Positions 18,771 through 27,226 of a stretch of 64,000 bases of DNA are shown in pieces. The notes beneath the pieces are model-generated. The model saw only the letters and a list, made by a program, of their open reading frames with translations. It was not told where the DNA came from and did no database searches. Position numbers and translations under genes: made by a program. Source of the DNA: DASQYE01 sp035940775 (lineage in GTDB: Bacteria; Acidobacteriota; Blastocatellia; Pyrinomonadales; Pyrinomonadaceae); the NCBI GenBank assembly GCA_035940775.1, contig DASZEN010000016.1:1-64000 (forward strand), given 5' to 3'. Every line of letters starts with the position of its first letter. Positions within the stretch are counted from its first letter, which is position 1.

Positions 18771-19547
18771 TTACAGGCTATCGAGCGTTCTGAGGACGAG
18801 CGCCGTGTCCGACAGATCGGGCAGGAGCGCATCCGGGTGGTGCGCGAGCAGGTCTTCGGCCGCGTAAAGACGGCCCGTACAGACGGCGACGGCGCGCGCC
18901 CCGAAGTGACGGGCACAGGCGATGTCGTTGGGCGTATCGCCGATGACGATAAGCTGCGACGGCTCAAGCTCAAGGCCGAGGCTGCGGCTGATACGCTCAC
19001 TGGCGAGCGCGGGCAGATCGCGCCGGTCATGCGAATCGTCGCCGAATGCGCCGGGCAGTTGGAAGAAATGTGAGAGGCCGACGAGCCGCATCTTCAGACG
19101 GGCGGCCGCTTCCAGATTGCCCGTCAACAGGGCCGAGCGATAACGCGGGTGCGCTTCCGCCGCTTCGAGGATTTCGAGAACTCCCGGCAGTAGATGGAAG
19201 GGCTGCTCGCCCTCACCCGTGACGCGCTCCATCTCGCGCATGTAGAGCGCGCGCAGGTCATCCATGCGCTCGCGTATCTCCAGCGGCGTGAAGCCTTCGT
19301 CGCGCAAAGCCTCCGCCACGATCTGCAAGTCCGTCATGCCCGATACGCTCAGCTCAGCGAGGCGGCCCGCCGTTCCAAAGATTCCCTCAATGGCGGGGGC
19401 CGTGTAATCCTTGAACAAGCCTGTGCGCGACGAGCGGATGAGCGTGCCGTCTATGTCCCACAAAAGAATACGCAGTTCCAACGGCGACGACGATGAGAGC
19501 GGGGTGGAAGCGAGGCCGGTATCCGTGCCTTTCATTTCATCTTTCAT
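18771..19547 (-). CDS. HAD-superfamily phosphatase
   Basis: 258 residues. Motif I is DIDGTLIRS (nucleophile Asp near 31), motif II lies in SALLTGNLE, and motif IV is VIGDTPNDI. The helical cap between motifs I and II is of the phosphoglycolate-phosphatase (C1) type. Substrate cannot be told. An N-terminal Ser/Thr-rich lead of about 24 residues may be partly untranslated, since a second ATG lies at codon 5 and neither has a clear ribosome-binding site. It begins 14 nt after the biotin-carrier stop and is the last gene of a minus-strand run. Confidence 0.85.
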   Translation of the reverse strand: MKDEMKGTDTGLASTPLSSSSPLELRILLWDIDGTLIRSSRTGLFKDYTAPAIEGIFGTAGRLAELSVSGMTDLQIVAEALRDEGFTPLEIRERMDDLRALYMREMERVTGEGEQPFHLLPGVLEILEAAEAHPRYRSALLTGNLEAAARLKMRLVGLSHFFQLPGAFGDDSHDRRDLPALASERISRSLGLELEPSQLIVIGDTPNDIACARHFGARAVAVCTGRLYAAEDLLAHHPDALLPDLSDTALVLRTLDSL

Positions 19548-19561
19548 ACACGGAGGGTCTC

Positions 19562-20071
19562 TTATTCGATCACGGCCAGCACGTCGCCCGCATTAACGGT
19601 CGCTCCCGCCGAGGCGTGCAGCTGCGCGACGCGGCCCGCGCGCGGCGACTTCAGCTCGTTCTGCATCTTCATCGCTTCGACGACGACGAGACCCTGCCCG
19701 GCTTCGACCGCCGCACCCTGCTCGACGAGCACGCGGACGACCTTGCCCGGCATCGGGGCAATAATCTGCGCCGAGCCGTCTCCCTGTGCGCTCGGGCTCT
19801 GCCCTCCGGCGCGCAGGCGTTTGGGATCGGTCAACGCGATGGCGTAAGCGTGGTTCCCCGTATCGACATGCAGGAGATGGCGCTGCTGACGGTCTCTCTC
19901 CGTGCGGCACTCGTAGACGGCAGCATCGGCGATCAGAAGATAGACGCCCGCCTCCGGCTCTCTCACCTCCAACTCGTAGCTGCGGCCATCAACCATAGCC
20001 TTGACGCGCCCGCCCTCGCGCCTGATGTCGAGCGCGTGCTTTTCGTTTTCAATCTCTGCCGTTAATTTCAT
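19562..20071 (-). CDS. biotin carboxyl carrier protein domain
   Basis: A 169-residue acyl-CoA carboxylase biotin carrier. The C-terminal 75 residues form the biotinyl domain, with PMPGKV and the modified Lys135 in EAMKMQNE. The N-terminal 90 residues resemble the beta-rich linker found in fused propionyl-CoA/acetyl-CoA carboxylase alpha chains, so this looks like the split-off half of such a subunit. It lies 131 nt after the biotin carboxylase gene and belongs with it. The carboxyltransferase subunit is not in the window. Confidence 0.9.
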   Translation of the reverse strand: MKLTAEIENEKHALDIRREGGRVKAMVDGRSYELEVREPEAGVYLLIADAAVYECRTERDRQQRHLLHVDTGNHAYAIALTDPKRLRAGGQSPSAQGDGSAQIIAPMPGKVVRVLVEQGAAVEAGQGLVVVEAMKMQNELKSPRAGRVAQLHASAGATVNAGDVLAVIE

Positions 20072-20202
20072 AGGACTATAAAACGCGATTTTAAGATTTC
20101 GAGGCCCGGCGTTTGGCTTTCAAATTCCAGTCAGGGGCGGGAGGTCGTCCTTATCAGAAACTTTTCGCCCGTCGTTACCAGAGACTTTTCGCACGCCGTT
20201 TT

Positions 20203-21759
20203 TCACCGCATGTCTCTTGAGCGGAACAGCGCGGCGCGGCCATTGAGCCTCCACTGGCTCCGCTCCTGTTCACGCGGCCGGTGGTTCGCCGCCCCTTCTT
20301 CTTTCCGTTCCTGCGCGTAACGAAGCGCGGCGGCGATGAGCGCCATATCGCGTCGTCGCCTCTCGGCTTCGGACGCCTCTCTATCGGGGGCGCTCTCACG
20401 CTGTTGTAAATCGCGGCGCGCGAAGAACCGCTCTATGAAGCCTGTATCGAGGCGTCCCTCCATGAACTCGGCGTCGCGGACGACTTCGCGAAAGAAGGGG
20501 AGCGTCGTCTTGATACCTCCGACCGTGTATTCGTCGAGCGCGCGGCGCAACCGATCAATCGCCTCGCGGCGCGTTCGTCCCCAGGCGGCGAGCTTCGAGA
20601 TCATCGGGTCGTAATGGATGGAGACCTCCATGTTGGCCGTAATGCCGCCGTCGTCGCGTATGCCCGGCCCAGAGGGTACGCGCAGAGAAGTGATGCGTCC
20701 GGGCGCGGGAAGAAAGTTCTGCTCGGGGTCTTCGGCGTAGACGCGACATTCGATAGCATGACCGCTCCAACGGATGTCCGCCTGTGTGAAAGAGAGCGGC
20801 TCATTGCTCGCAACCATGATCTGTTCACGCACGAGGTCGATGCCCGTGACGAGTTCCGTGACCGGATGCTCGACCTGAAGGCGCGTGTTCATCTCCAGAA
20901 AATAGAAGTCGCGCGTGGCGTCCGCGACCAGGAACTCGACAGTGCCCGCGCCCAGGTACGAGACGGAGCGCGTCACGCGAACGGCCGCCTCGCCCATCGA
21001 AGCGCGCAGCTCCGCATCGTTAATCGGCGAAGGGCATTCCTCTATAACCTTCTGGTGGCGTCTCTGGATGGAGCATTCGCGCTCGCCGAGGTGGACGACA
21101 TTGCCGTGCGCGTCGGCGAAGACCTGTATCTCAATGTGGCGCGGTCGCTCGATGGCTTTTTCGAGATAGATTTCGGAATCGCCGAAGGCGGCGACGGCCT
21201 CCGACTGCGCCGTTTCAAAGGCTGAGCGCAGCGCCGCCTCGGACATGACGAGCCGCATGCCCTTGCCGCCGCCTCCGGCCGACGCCTTGAACATCACAGG
21301 ATAGCCGAGACGCGCGGCCGTCTCGCGCGCTTCTTCAAGGGAGTGAAGCGCGTCGGTCGTTCCCGGCACGACCGGCACTCCGGCTTCGATGGCTGCGCGG
21401 CGCGCGCTCGTCTTCGAGCCCATCAATTCCATAGCCTCGGCCGGTGGCCCTATAAAGGTCAGCCCGGCGCGTGTGGCGGCGTGCGCAAACTCCGCATTCT
21501 CGGCCAGAAAGCCGTAGCCCGGATGAACGGCTTCAGCGCCCGAGCGGAGCGCCGCCTCGATGATGCGAGCTATACGCAGATAGCTTTCGACCGACGGCGC
21601 GGGGCCAATCTGGTAAGCCTCGTCGGCGAGACGAACGTGCAGAGAGTCGCCGTCGGCCTCGGAGTAGACCGCCACGGGCGAGATCGAGAGGTCGCGGCAC
21701 GCGCGTATGATACGCACGGCGATCTCACCTCGATTGGCGATCAGGATTTTACGAAACAT
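20203..21759 (-). CDS. biotin carboxylase subunit of acetyl/propionyl-CoA carboxylase
   Basis: 518 residues. ATP-grasp biotin carboxylase: KILIANRGEIAVRII start, GGGGKGMR ATP loop, HIEIQVFAD, ERECSIQRRHQK and EMNTRLQVEHPVTE. It carboxylates carrier biotin using ATP and bicarbonate. About 70 residues after the usual end are charged and Arg/Glu-rich, lacking the carrier domain that is instead the next gene. With the mutase-type gene at 38.2 kb it could serve propionyl-CoA metabolism, but acetyl-CoA carboxylase is equally possible. Start ATG 21759 matches the family N-terminus; no Shine-Dalgarno is visible. Confidence 0.93.
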   Translation of the reverse strand: MFRKILIANRGEIAVRIIRACRDLSISPVAVYSEADGDSLHVRLADEAYQIGPAPSVESYLRIARIIEAALRSGAEAVHPGYGFLAENAEFAHAATRAGLTFIGPPAEAMELMGSKTSARRAAIEAGVPVVPGTTDALHSLEEARETAARLGYPVMFKASAGGGGKGMRLVMSEAALRSAFETAQSEAVAAFGDSEIYLEKAIERPRHIEIQVFADAHGNVVHLGERECSIQRRHQKVIEECPSPINDAELRASMGEAAVRVTRSVSYLGAGTVEFLVADATRDFYFLEMNTRLQVEHPVTELVTGIDLVREQIMVASNEPLSFTQADIRWSGHAIECRVYAEDPEQNFLPAPGRITSLRVPSGPGIRDDGGITANMEVSIHYDPMISKLAAWGRTRREAIDRLRRALDEYTVGGIKTTLPFFREVVRDAEFMEGRLDTGFIERFFARRDLQQRESAPDREASEAERRRRDMALIAAALRYAQERKEEGAANHRPREQERSQWRLNGRAALFRSRDMR

Positions 21760-21847
21760 ACATGCGTAGGGGTCTCGGAGGTCATTATTGCGCGCTCCGA
21801 GCGCTCCGGATTCCGAAATAGCCTCTGACCCCTTCGAGCTTCTGCTT

Positions 21848-22141
21848 TCAAACCACTATGGAATTGCCTGGGTGGTGCGGATCGTAGCGAACGGTAATGC
21901 GTGCGCCGGGCGCGTATTCCGCCGGGCGCTGCTGCTGCTCGCGGTCGAGCACCTGCGACGATTCGTAATCAACGCCGCTGATACTATAGCTATAGAAGAT
22001 GTGTGTGAAGACGCCCGATTCGGCCTCGCCGCCGATGTCTATGATCGTACCCTCGGCGATGCGCCCGGTGCGTAGAAGCCTCGCGCGCCGAGCCTCCTCC
22101 GGGTTCTCTTTGTTGCGCCGGAAACGATCAAGAAACGGCAT
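21848..22141 (-). CDS. small DUF3592-like protein, 97 aa
   Basis: A short soluble protein. A basic N-terminus is followed by a beta-rich repeat pattern (FYSYSISGVDYESS, then VRYDPHHPGNSIV) like the extracytoplasmic part of DUF3592 proteins, but without their membrane helices. Function unknown. It sits 18 nt downstream of the zinc-ribbon membrane protein gene and 88 nt ahead of the biotin carboxylase gene on the same strand. Confidence 0.65.
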   Translation of the reverse strand: MPFLDRFRRNKENPEEARRARLLRTGRIAEGTIIDIGGEAESGVFTHIFYSYSISGVDYESSQVLDREQQQRPAEYAPGARITVRYDPHHPGNSIVV

Positions 22142-22159
22142 GGCGGAGGCTTCCAGGGC

Positions 22160-23068
22160 TCAGGGCAGGGCTGATGCGCCCGACGGCGCGGCGGCGGCGG
22201 CCGGGCCCGATTTCGACGGCCTGAAAAGTACGCCGTCGCGCATCAGCCAGTCGTCATCCGTGTTCGGAATCTTGTCCGCCCCGGGCAAGCGCACCGTGTA
22301 ATTGGTAAACGAGATTCTTTCGTTTACCGAATCGTCCGTGGATGTGTTCGTAGAGACGCGTCGAAGCGCCGCCCCGCGCAGCCTGGATGGCTTCGCCGTC
22401 GAGGCATCGGCGACGTTGGCGCTCGGTATGTAAGTGCTCGGGTCGATGTTGGAGAGCGCGGCGGCAAGAGAGCCGTTGCGGTCTGGCAGGCCGTCCTGTA
22501 AATCCTTGAAACTGGTCGGATAGGTTTTATAACGCAGGCGGTATTCAAGGAGCGCTCGTTGCAGGGTGTAGCCTTGCGCTTCGACCGCTGCCTCAAGCCC
22601 GCGCTGGCGCTGGCGAAGTCGCTCCGGCACGGTGACGCCTATGAAGGCCGCGATCATCACGGCGACCAGCGCCGAGGCCGCGAGCCCGAATCGCGCAAAA
22701 TCGTGACCGGCGAATCGCAGGGTCTCGCGACGGATGCTCAGATAGATGAGCCAGCCGCCCCAGGCCACCGCGACGCTCATCGGCAGCGCCAGGAATTTCA
22801 GACGCCAGGCGGCGGTCTCAGCCGCCGAGACGAGCGGCCAGAAACCTATCGTCAGGGGCGTCGTCTCAAAGAGCGCGATGATGGTGCTCGCGGTGAAGGA
22901 GAGAAGCAGGATTAGCCCGGCCGCGCCCACCAACAGGGCACGCCCGTAGGACGGCAGCTCGTATTCCGGGCGGGCCAGGGGTGGGCCCACGGCGCGCGCG
23001 CCGCAACCGACGCAGCCTTCGCGCAGATCGCCTTCAAACCTGAAGCCGCAACAGGGGCAGACAGTCAA
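22160..23068 (-). CDS. zinc-ribbon membrane protein with pseudopilin-like segment
   Basis: 302 residues. It opens with a CPCC...CVGC zinc ribbon (residues 4-22), then three hydrophobic helices (about 42-67, 92-110, 125-147). A soluble tail has ALLEYRLRYKTYPTSFKDLQ near 180-200, which resembles the post-helix region of type II secretion pseudopilins. Function unknown. The start is TTG with GAGG 9 nt upstream. It is followed closely by the DUF3592-like gene, suggesting an envelope-related pair. Confidence 0.65.
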   Translation of the reverse strand: MTVCPCCGFRFEGDLREGCVGCGARAVGPPLARPEYELPSYGRALLVGAAGLILLLSFTASTIIALFETTPLTIGFWPLVSAAETAAWRLKFLALPMSVAVAWGGWLIYLSIRRETLRFAGHDFARFGLAASALVAVMIAAFIGVTVPERLRQRQRGLEAAVEAQGYTLQRALLEYRLRYKTYPTSFKDLQDGLPDRNGSLAAALSNIDPSTYIPSANVADASTAKPSRLRGAALRRVSTNTSTDDSVNERISFTNYTVRLPGADKIPNTDDDWLMRDGVLFRPSKSGPAAAAAPSGASALP

Positions 23069-23155
23069 TGTCGTTTACCTCGAATACTCGGATGGGAGAA
23101 CCTTTTTCCTAATCTTGCGAAATCATCAAAGCGAGTGAAATGGGCCGCTCTCGCC

Positions 23156-23944
23156 CTAGCGCACAAGCCCCGGCTCGGGTCTTCGCTCGGGCCCGACGTT
23201 AGATGCGGGAGTCGCCGGTTCGGCTGCCGTCTCAAGTCGCGCCGCGTCCGCCTTATTTACTTCGAGCCACGTGTGATACATCCGATGCGCGAACGTCCAG
23301 TAGGAGCCGACCGCCAGAATCCAGAGCACCGCTGGCATGCGATTAAAGAATAGATTCGGCGAGCCCGGATGCGTCGTCAGCGCGCCGATTATCAGCAGCA
23401 CGACCCGCTCGGGGCGACGCAGGAATCCGACATCGCACTTGGGGATCAGGCTCTCGGCGCGCGCGCTCGTGTAGCTGACCATCACAGAGCCCATCATCGC
23501 CGCACCGGCCAGAAAGACGTTTAAAGTCGAATGAAATTGCGTATCGCGCGCGTAAAAGACCATCAGGCCGACGAAGATCACCATGTCGGAGAGGCGGTCT
23601 AGTGAGGAGTCCAGAAACCCTCCGAAGCGCGTCACGCGCCCGGACAGACGCGCCACCTGCCCGTCCAGTATGTCAAAGAGATTGGCGACGATCAGGATAA
23701 TGCCCGCCCAGAAGAAGTAGCCGAACCCGAACAGCAGGCCGCAGCCGACGTTGATGGCGACGCCGATGACGGTCAGAAAGTTCGGGTTGATGCCGCCGTA
23801 AGCGAGCCAGCGCACCATCGCCGCGATGATACGCTGCGCGCCGCGCCCAATGCTCGCCCCGAACACCTTTTTATACCTCTCCTCTACGAACAGACGGGCC
23901 GCCGATTTTGCACTCGGCAAGCCCGTATTCAAACGGAGCATCAT
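23156..23944 (-). CDS. CDP-alcohol phosphatidyltransferase
   Basis: 262-residue membrane enzyme transferring a phosphatidyl group from a CDP-lipid to an alcohol. The complete signature DxxDGxxARxxxxxxxxGxxxDxxxD is visible around residues 90-115 (DILDGQVAR...GGFLDSSLD), followed by several hydrophobic helices. Members make phosphatidylglycerophosphate or phosphatidylinositol phosphate; the acceptor cannot be told. The last 40 residues are a polar tail. It heads the minus-strand run that continues into the zinc-ribbon gene, 87 nt away. Confidence 0.88.
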   Translation of the reverse strand: MMLRLNTGLPSAKSAARLFVEERYKKVFGASIGRGAQRIIAAMVRWLAYGGINPNFLTVIGVAINVGCGLLFGFGYFFWAGIILIVANLFDILDGQVARLSGRVTRFGGFLDSSLDRLSDMVIFVGLMVFYARDTQFHSTLNVFLAGAAMMGSVMVSYTSARAESLIPKCDVGFLRRPERVVLLIIGALTTHPGSPNLFFNRMPAVLWILAVGSYWTFAHRMYHTWLEVNKADAARLETAAEPATPASNVGPERRPEPGLVR

Positions 23945-24035
23945 AGGGAGGCGCGCAAACCCTTGTCAAGGATTACGGAGCAGCTCGCAAAGGGGGAAGC
24001 GGCGTCTCGCTCCCTCACACACACTCTCTCTCTGC

Positions 24036-24527
24036 TCATTCCCCGTCGCGCTCATCCTCCAACGCGTCGTGAACCGTCGTCAGCCGCTTGATCTCAAAGC
24101 GACGCCCGCCCGCAGGGGTGCGCACGACGACCTCATCTCCCTCTTCTTTACCCATCAGGCTGCGTCCGACGGGCGATGCCGTGGAAATCAGACCGGCCTG
24201 GGGGTCGCTCTCCTCGGGCGTCACCAGCCGATAGGTGAGTTCTTCCTCTCGCTCCGGGTCGTATAGAACGAGGGTGGAGCCGTAGGCCGCCTTCCCGCGC
24301 GGGACTTTCGAGATGTCTATCGAAGAGATTTCGCTGAGGCGCTGACGAAGCTGGGAAATGCGCGCCTTGACTATGTTCTGGCGGTCGAGCGCGGCGCGAT
24401 ATTCGGCATTCTCGCGCAGGTCGCCGAACTCCAACGCGCGCTTGATCTCTTTCGGAAGATGCACGCGCAGCTCCGATTCCAGTTCGTCCAGTTCCGCCTG
24501 AAGGCGCTGCTTGATGTCTTGTGTCAA
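24036..24527 (-). CDS. greA: transcription elongation factor GreA/GreB
   Basis: 163 residues. N-terminal coiled coil (about 1-75) with the conserved GDLRENAEYRAA tip motif, which inserts into the RNA polymerase secondary channel to stimulate cleavage of backtracked RNA. The C-terminal FKBP-like domain shows SPVGRSLMGKEEGDEV. The start is TTG at 24527; GAGAGG lies about 14 nt upstream. Length and motifs fit GreA. It is separated from the lipid enzyme gene by 91 nt. Confidence 0.93.
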   Translation of the reverse strand: MTQDIKQRLQAELDELESELRVHLPKEIKRALEFGDLRENAEYRAALDRQNIVKARISQLRQRLSEISSIDISKVPRGKAAYGSTLVLYDPEREEELTYRLVTPEESDPQAGLISTASPVGRSLMGKEEGDEVVVRTPAGGRRFEIKRLTTVHDALEDERDGE

Positions 24528-24695
24528 CTCGTGTCCAAGCCTCTCGGTCGGCGTCTACGGAAATTCGTGCGCCGGTTCTCCGCTTCGATTATATGCTGCG
24601 CGGGCAGCACCTTGAAAGAGTTCTTCGCTCAAAAGTCGGCCCGAATTTTCGGCGGCGGCTTTTTCCGCCCGGTGTCGGGCGGCGCAAAGTGTGCA

Positions 24696-25841
24696 TCAGG
24701 TCTCGTCGCATCCCGTGCCGGGGGCGCACGCCCTGCTGGCGTGATGAGCCGCTTCGTCCGGCGCGCCGAAAGAGATGCCGGTGGCGCGCGCCGTGTGAAT
24801 GAGCTGGCTCTCGGGCGGGACGGTCTTAAGGTTGGCGATGGCCTCCGCAAGCGGGACTGTAATAATATCCGCCGCTTGAAGGGCGACCATGACGCCGCGT
24901 TTGCCCTGGGCCAGGGCGCGCACGGCGCAGGCCCCGAAGTTTGTCGCCAGCATCCGGTCGAAAGCGTTAGGCGTTCCGCCGCGCTGCAAGTGCCCGAGCA
25001 CTACGCAGCGCGTCTCCTTGCCCGTCAACTGTTCGAGCGACTTTCGACAGTAATTGCCCACCCCGCCCAGACGCGGCGAGCGCGACGCATCGCCCTGTTC
25101 CTGGTAGATCACGTCGCCGCCCGCTTCTACTGCGCCCTCGGCGGTGACGATAATGCTGAATTGCGAATCACACGCGTCGCGCTCGCGCACTTTGGCCGCC
25201 ACCGCTTCCATCGAGAAAGGGATTTCAGGAATCAGGATCACGTCCGCGCCTCCGGCGATTCCCGAATGCAAAGCGATCCAGCCCGTGTGGCGTCCCATCA
25301 CTTCGAGGATCATAACGCGGTCGTGCGATTCGGCGGTCGTGTGCAGACGGTCGAGCGCTTCGGTCGCGATGTCGAGCGCGGTGACGAAGCCGAAGGTCAG
25401 CTCCGTGCAGGCCAGATCGTTATCGATGGTTTTGGGAACGCCGACCAGTGGGAAACCCAGCCGGTCGAACTCCGCCGCGATGGCGAGCGTGCCTTCCCCG
25501 CCGAGCACGACCAGCGCATCGATGCCGAGGCGTTCGAGGTTCGAGAGCGCTTCGCGGTAGATGGTCTCGGGCTTGCGGCTCTCTCCGGCGGGGCCGCGCT
25601 CGACGAAGCGGCCACGGTTGCGCGTGCCCAGTATGGTTCCGCCGCGCGGCAGGAGCCCGCGCACGTGCGCCGTCTTCAACTCTCGCGTCAGCGTCTCGTC
25701 GAGCAGACCCTCGAAGCCGTCCTCGATACCGACGACGCGCATGCCGTATTCGCCGATGGCGGTCTTCACGGCCGCGCGAATGACCGCGTTCAAGCCGGGC
25801 GCATCGCCGCCGCCCGTCAGGATGCCTATGGTTTTGTACAT
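24696..25841 (-). CDS. pfkA: 6-phosphofructokinase
   Basis: 381 residues. Seen: GGGDAPGLNAVIR at 10-22, GGEGT for the phosphate-donor site, PKTIDND for catalysis, and MGRHTGWIA. A Gly after Glu (GGEGT) marks ATP rather than pyrophosphate as donor, while Lys in PKTIDND matches the GGEGT/PKTIDND group known from actinomycete ATP-dependent enzymes (family knowledge). The last 25 residues contain two Cys and are poorly conserved. It lies 77 nt after the GrdB-like selenoprotein gene on the same strand. Confidence 0.92.
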   Translation of the reverse strand: MYKTIGILTGGGDAPGLNAVIRAAVKTAIGEYGMRVVGIEDGFEGLLDETLTRELKTAHVRGLLPRGGTILGTRNRGRFVERGPAGESRKPETIYREALSNLERLGIDALVVLGGEGTLAIAAEFDRLGFPLVGVPKTIDNDLACTELTFGFVTALDIATEALDRLHTTAESHDRVMILEVMGRHTGWIALHSGIAGGADVILIPEIPFSMEAVAAKVRERDACDSQFSIIVTAEGAVEAGGDVIYQEQGDASRSPRLGGVGNYCRKSLEQLTGKETRCVVLGHLQRGGTPNAFDRMLATNFGACAVRALAQGKRGVMVALQAADIITVPLAEAIANLKTVPPESQLIHTARATGISFGAPDEAAHHASRACAPGTGCDET

Positions 25842-25918
25842 AAAAACTTCAGCGACCGCCGCTGCTACAGCGGCCCATTAAAAACTCGGGAAGCCTCTCG
25901 TCCCGAAAGGGTCAAAAC

Positions 25919-26653
25919 TCACTTGCCGGTCTTCACCTGCGGCGGGTCATACTGTTCGCCGTAGTCCGGGTACTCGCGCGTGATGATCTCGCCGGGCCGC
26001 GTGTTCTCCGTCAGAAGCCCGAGCGCGTCGCGCAGCACCTTTCGCTGAAGCTCGCGCATACCGGGTCGGCCCAGGCTGTTCCCGATCTTAAACCCCTTCG
26101 GATAGAGCGCGCGGGGCGGGCGCATCTGCGCCGACACTTCCGGGCTGACCGTAATCAGGACGGTCGGAACGCCTCGCATCTCTATCTCACGCTGAACCGC
26201 GACGACCGTGCGGTGACAGACGTTCGGTCAACCGCCCGTCAAAACGACGGCGTCGGCGCGCGAGCCCTTGTCGATCTCGGCCGCGATCTCCGGCGCAGTC
26301 CCCTCATACATGGCCTTCAACTGCATCGTGTAGCCCATGTAGCCGACGTGCTTGCGGGCGATGCCGCCGATGAAGCCCTCGGCCTCCAGATCGCGCAGCA
26401 CGTCTATGGGAAAGACGACGTTGATGTCCTGGTCTGCGTCCGCGTGGTCGTAATGATGATGCGTCACCATAAGCTCGGCCGAGTCCACGCCCGGCGGGAT
26501 CAGGCGGAAGCCGAGGTCGCCAAGCTCGTCCGCGATATTGAACGGCTCCTGATCCTTAAGATGAACGCCTCCGGCGGTGACGATGGCGATAGTGCTACGC
26601 GCAAGCTCGCGGTCGAAGGGCGTGAACGGCACGCATTTTCTTGAGAGCGTCAT
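25919..26653 (-). CDS. GrdB-family (glycine/sarcosine/betaine reductase selenoprotein B) protein with in-frame UGA, predicted selenoprotein
   Basis: Reading through the TGA at 26228-26230 as selenocysteine gives 244 residues with Sec142 in LTGG-U-PNVCH. Codons upstream (141) and downstream (102) stay in one frame with no other stop, and the downstream half (HRTVVAVQREIE..., VPTVLITVSPE) continues the fold. This matches the selenoprotein B family, where a Sec lies near a Cys; the spacing here is U-x3-C, and the protein is much shorter than true GrdB (about 436). A hairpin at 26192-26219 fits a SECIS. Conventional calling would split it at 26230/26179. It is 108 nt after the selenoperoxiredoxin gene. 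The reaction is unknown; a thiol-redox or reductase role is inferred. Confidence 0.8.
26192..26219 (-). promoter_or_regulatory. candidate bacterial SECIS hairpin in the GrdB-like gene
   Basis: On the mRNA, 9-36 nt after the UGA: CUG/CAG outer stem, small internal loop, ACCGC/GCGGU inner stem, and an apical region that can close as AC/GU around GGUC with one bulged base. The GG of the loop lies 21-22 nt after UGA, close to the 19-20 nt in E. coli fdhF, whose loop also begins GGUC. Confidence 0.6.
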
Positions 26654-26761
26654 AAGCTTTGCTGAAATAGTTTGGCGGGCTCAGGCCCGGAGCGGCTTCC
26701 TCAAAAGCATCCTTGGGCCCAGCCCGCGCTCTCGAAAACACCAGACAGTGCTCTTCTTGCG

Positions 26762-27226
26762 TCACAACTTGCGGAGCACTTCAAACAGGTCTTCGTTGTC
26801 GGGTTGGTCGCCGATGTCGTGTATGTCCTTGTAAGCGATCCGACCCCCTTTGTCCACGATAAAGAGCGCGCGTTCCGAGATTCCGTCTTGCGCTCGATAC
26901 GCGCCGTACATCCTCGCCACTTCGCCCTTCGGCTCAAAGTCGCTCAACAGATCGTATGACAAGCCGCCGAGGGATTTGGCCCAGGCGGTGTTGCACGGGA
27001 CGCTGTCAACAGAGATGCCCAGGACCTGAGCATCGTAGCCTTTGAAGCGTTCGAGGTCGGCCTCGTACGCAGGCATCTGCGCCGTTCAGACGGGCGTCCA
27101 CGCCAGCGGATAGAACGCCAAAACGACGTTCTGCTTGTCACGAAAATCCGAGAGCTTGACCTTCTTGCCTTTCTCCAGATGGCTGCCCAGCTCAAAATCC
27201 GGGGCCATGTCTCCAACTTCAGGCAT
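26762..27226 (-). CDS. selenocysteine peroxiredoxin (AhpC/TSA family) with in-frame UGA
   Basis: Reading the TGA at 27086-27088 as Sec gives 154 residues. Sec47 falls exactly at the peroxidatic position of the P-x3-T-x2-C motif: here PLAWTPV-U. The N-terminus MPEVGDMAPDFEL and the downstream LGISVDSVPC, LLSDFEPKGEVAR and ERALFIVDK segments are standard peroxiredoxin; Cys78 may be the resolving thiol (inference). The start ATG 27226 has GGGAGGAGG about 10 nt upstream. It would reduce peroxides using thiol electrons in the cytoplasm. Ordinary calling begins only at Met51, losing the active site. Next downstream is the GrdB-like selenoprotein gene. Confidence 0.88.
27047..27070 (-). promoter_or_regulatory. 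candidate bacterial SECIS hairpin in the selenoperoxiredoxin gene
   Basis: On the mRNA, 16-39 nt after the UGA: GCGU/ACGC lower stem, one A-A mismatch, CGAGG/CCUCG upper stem, CCGA tetraloop (or a larger loop with G first if the top pair opens). Distance from the UGA fits bacterial SECIS elements. The stem has nine Watson-Crick pairs. Confidence 0.6.

Noticed and set aside
24459..25964. 501-codon plus-strand frame
   Set aside because: Antisense to pfkA and greA; no ribosome-binding site and no domain.
25919..27226. Two pseudogenes or sequencing errors causing stops
   Set aside because: Each gene has exactly one in-frame TGA at a catalytic redox position, no frameshift, and a SECIS-compatible hairpin; decay would not place stops so precisely in two neighbours.
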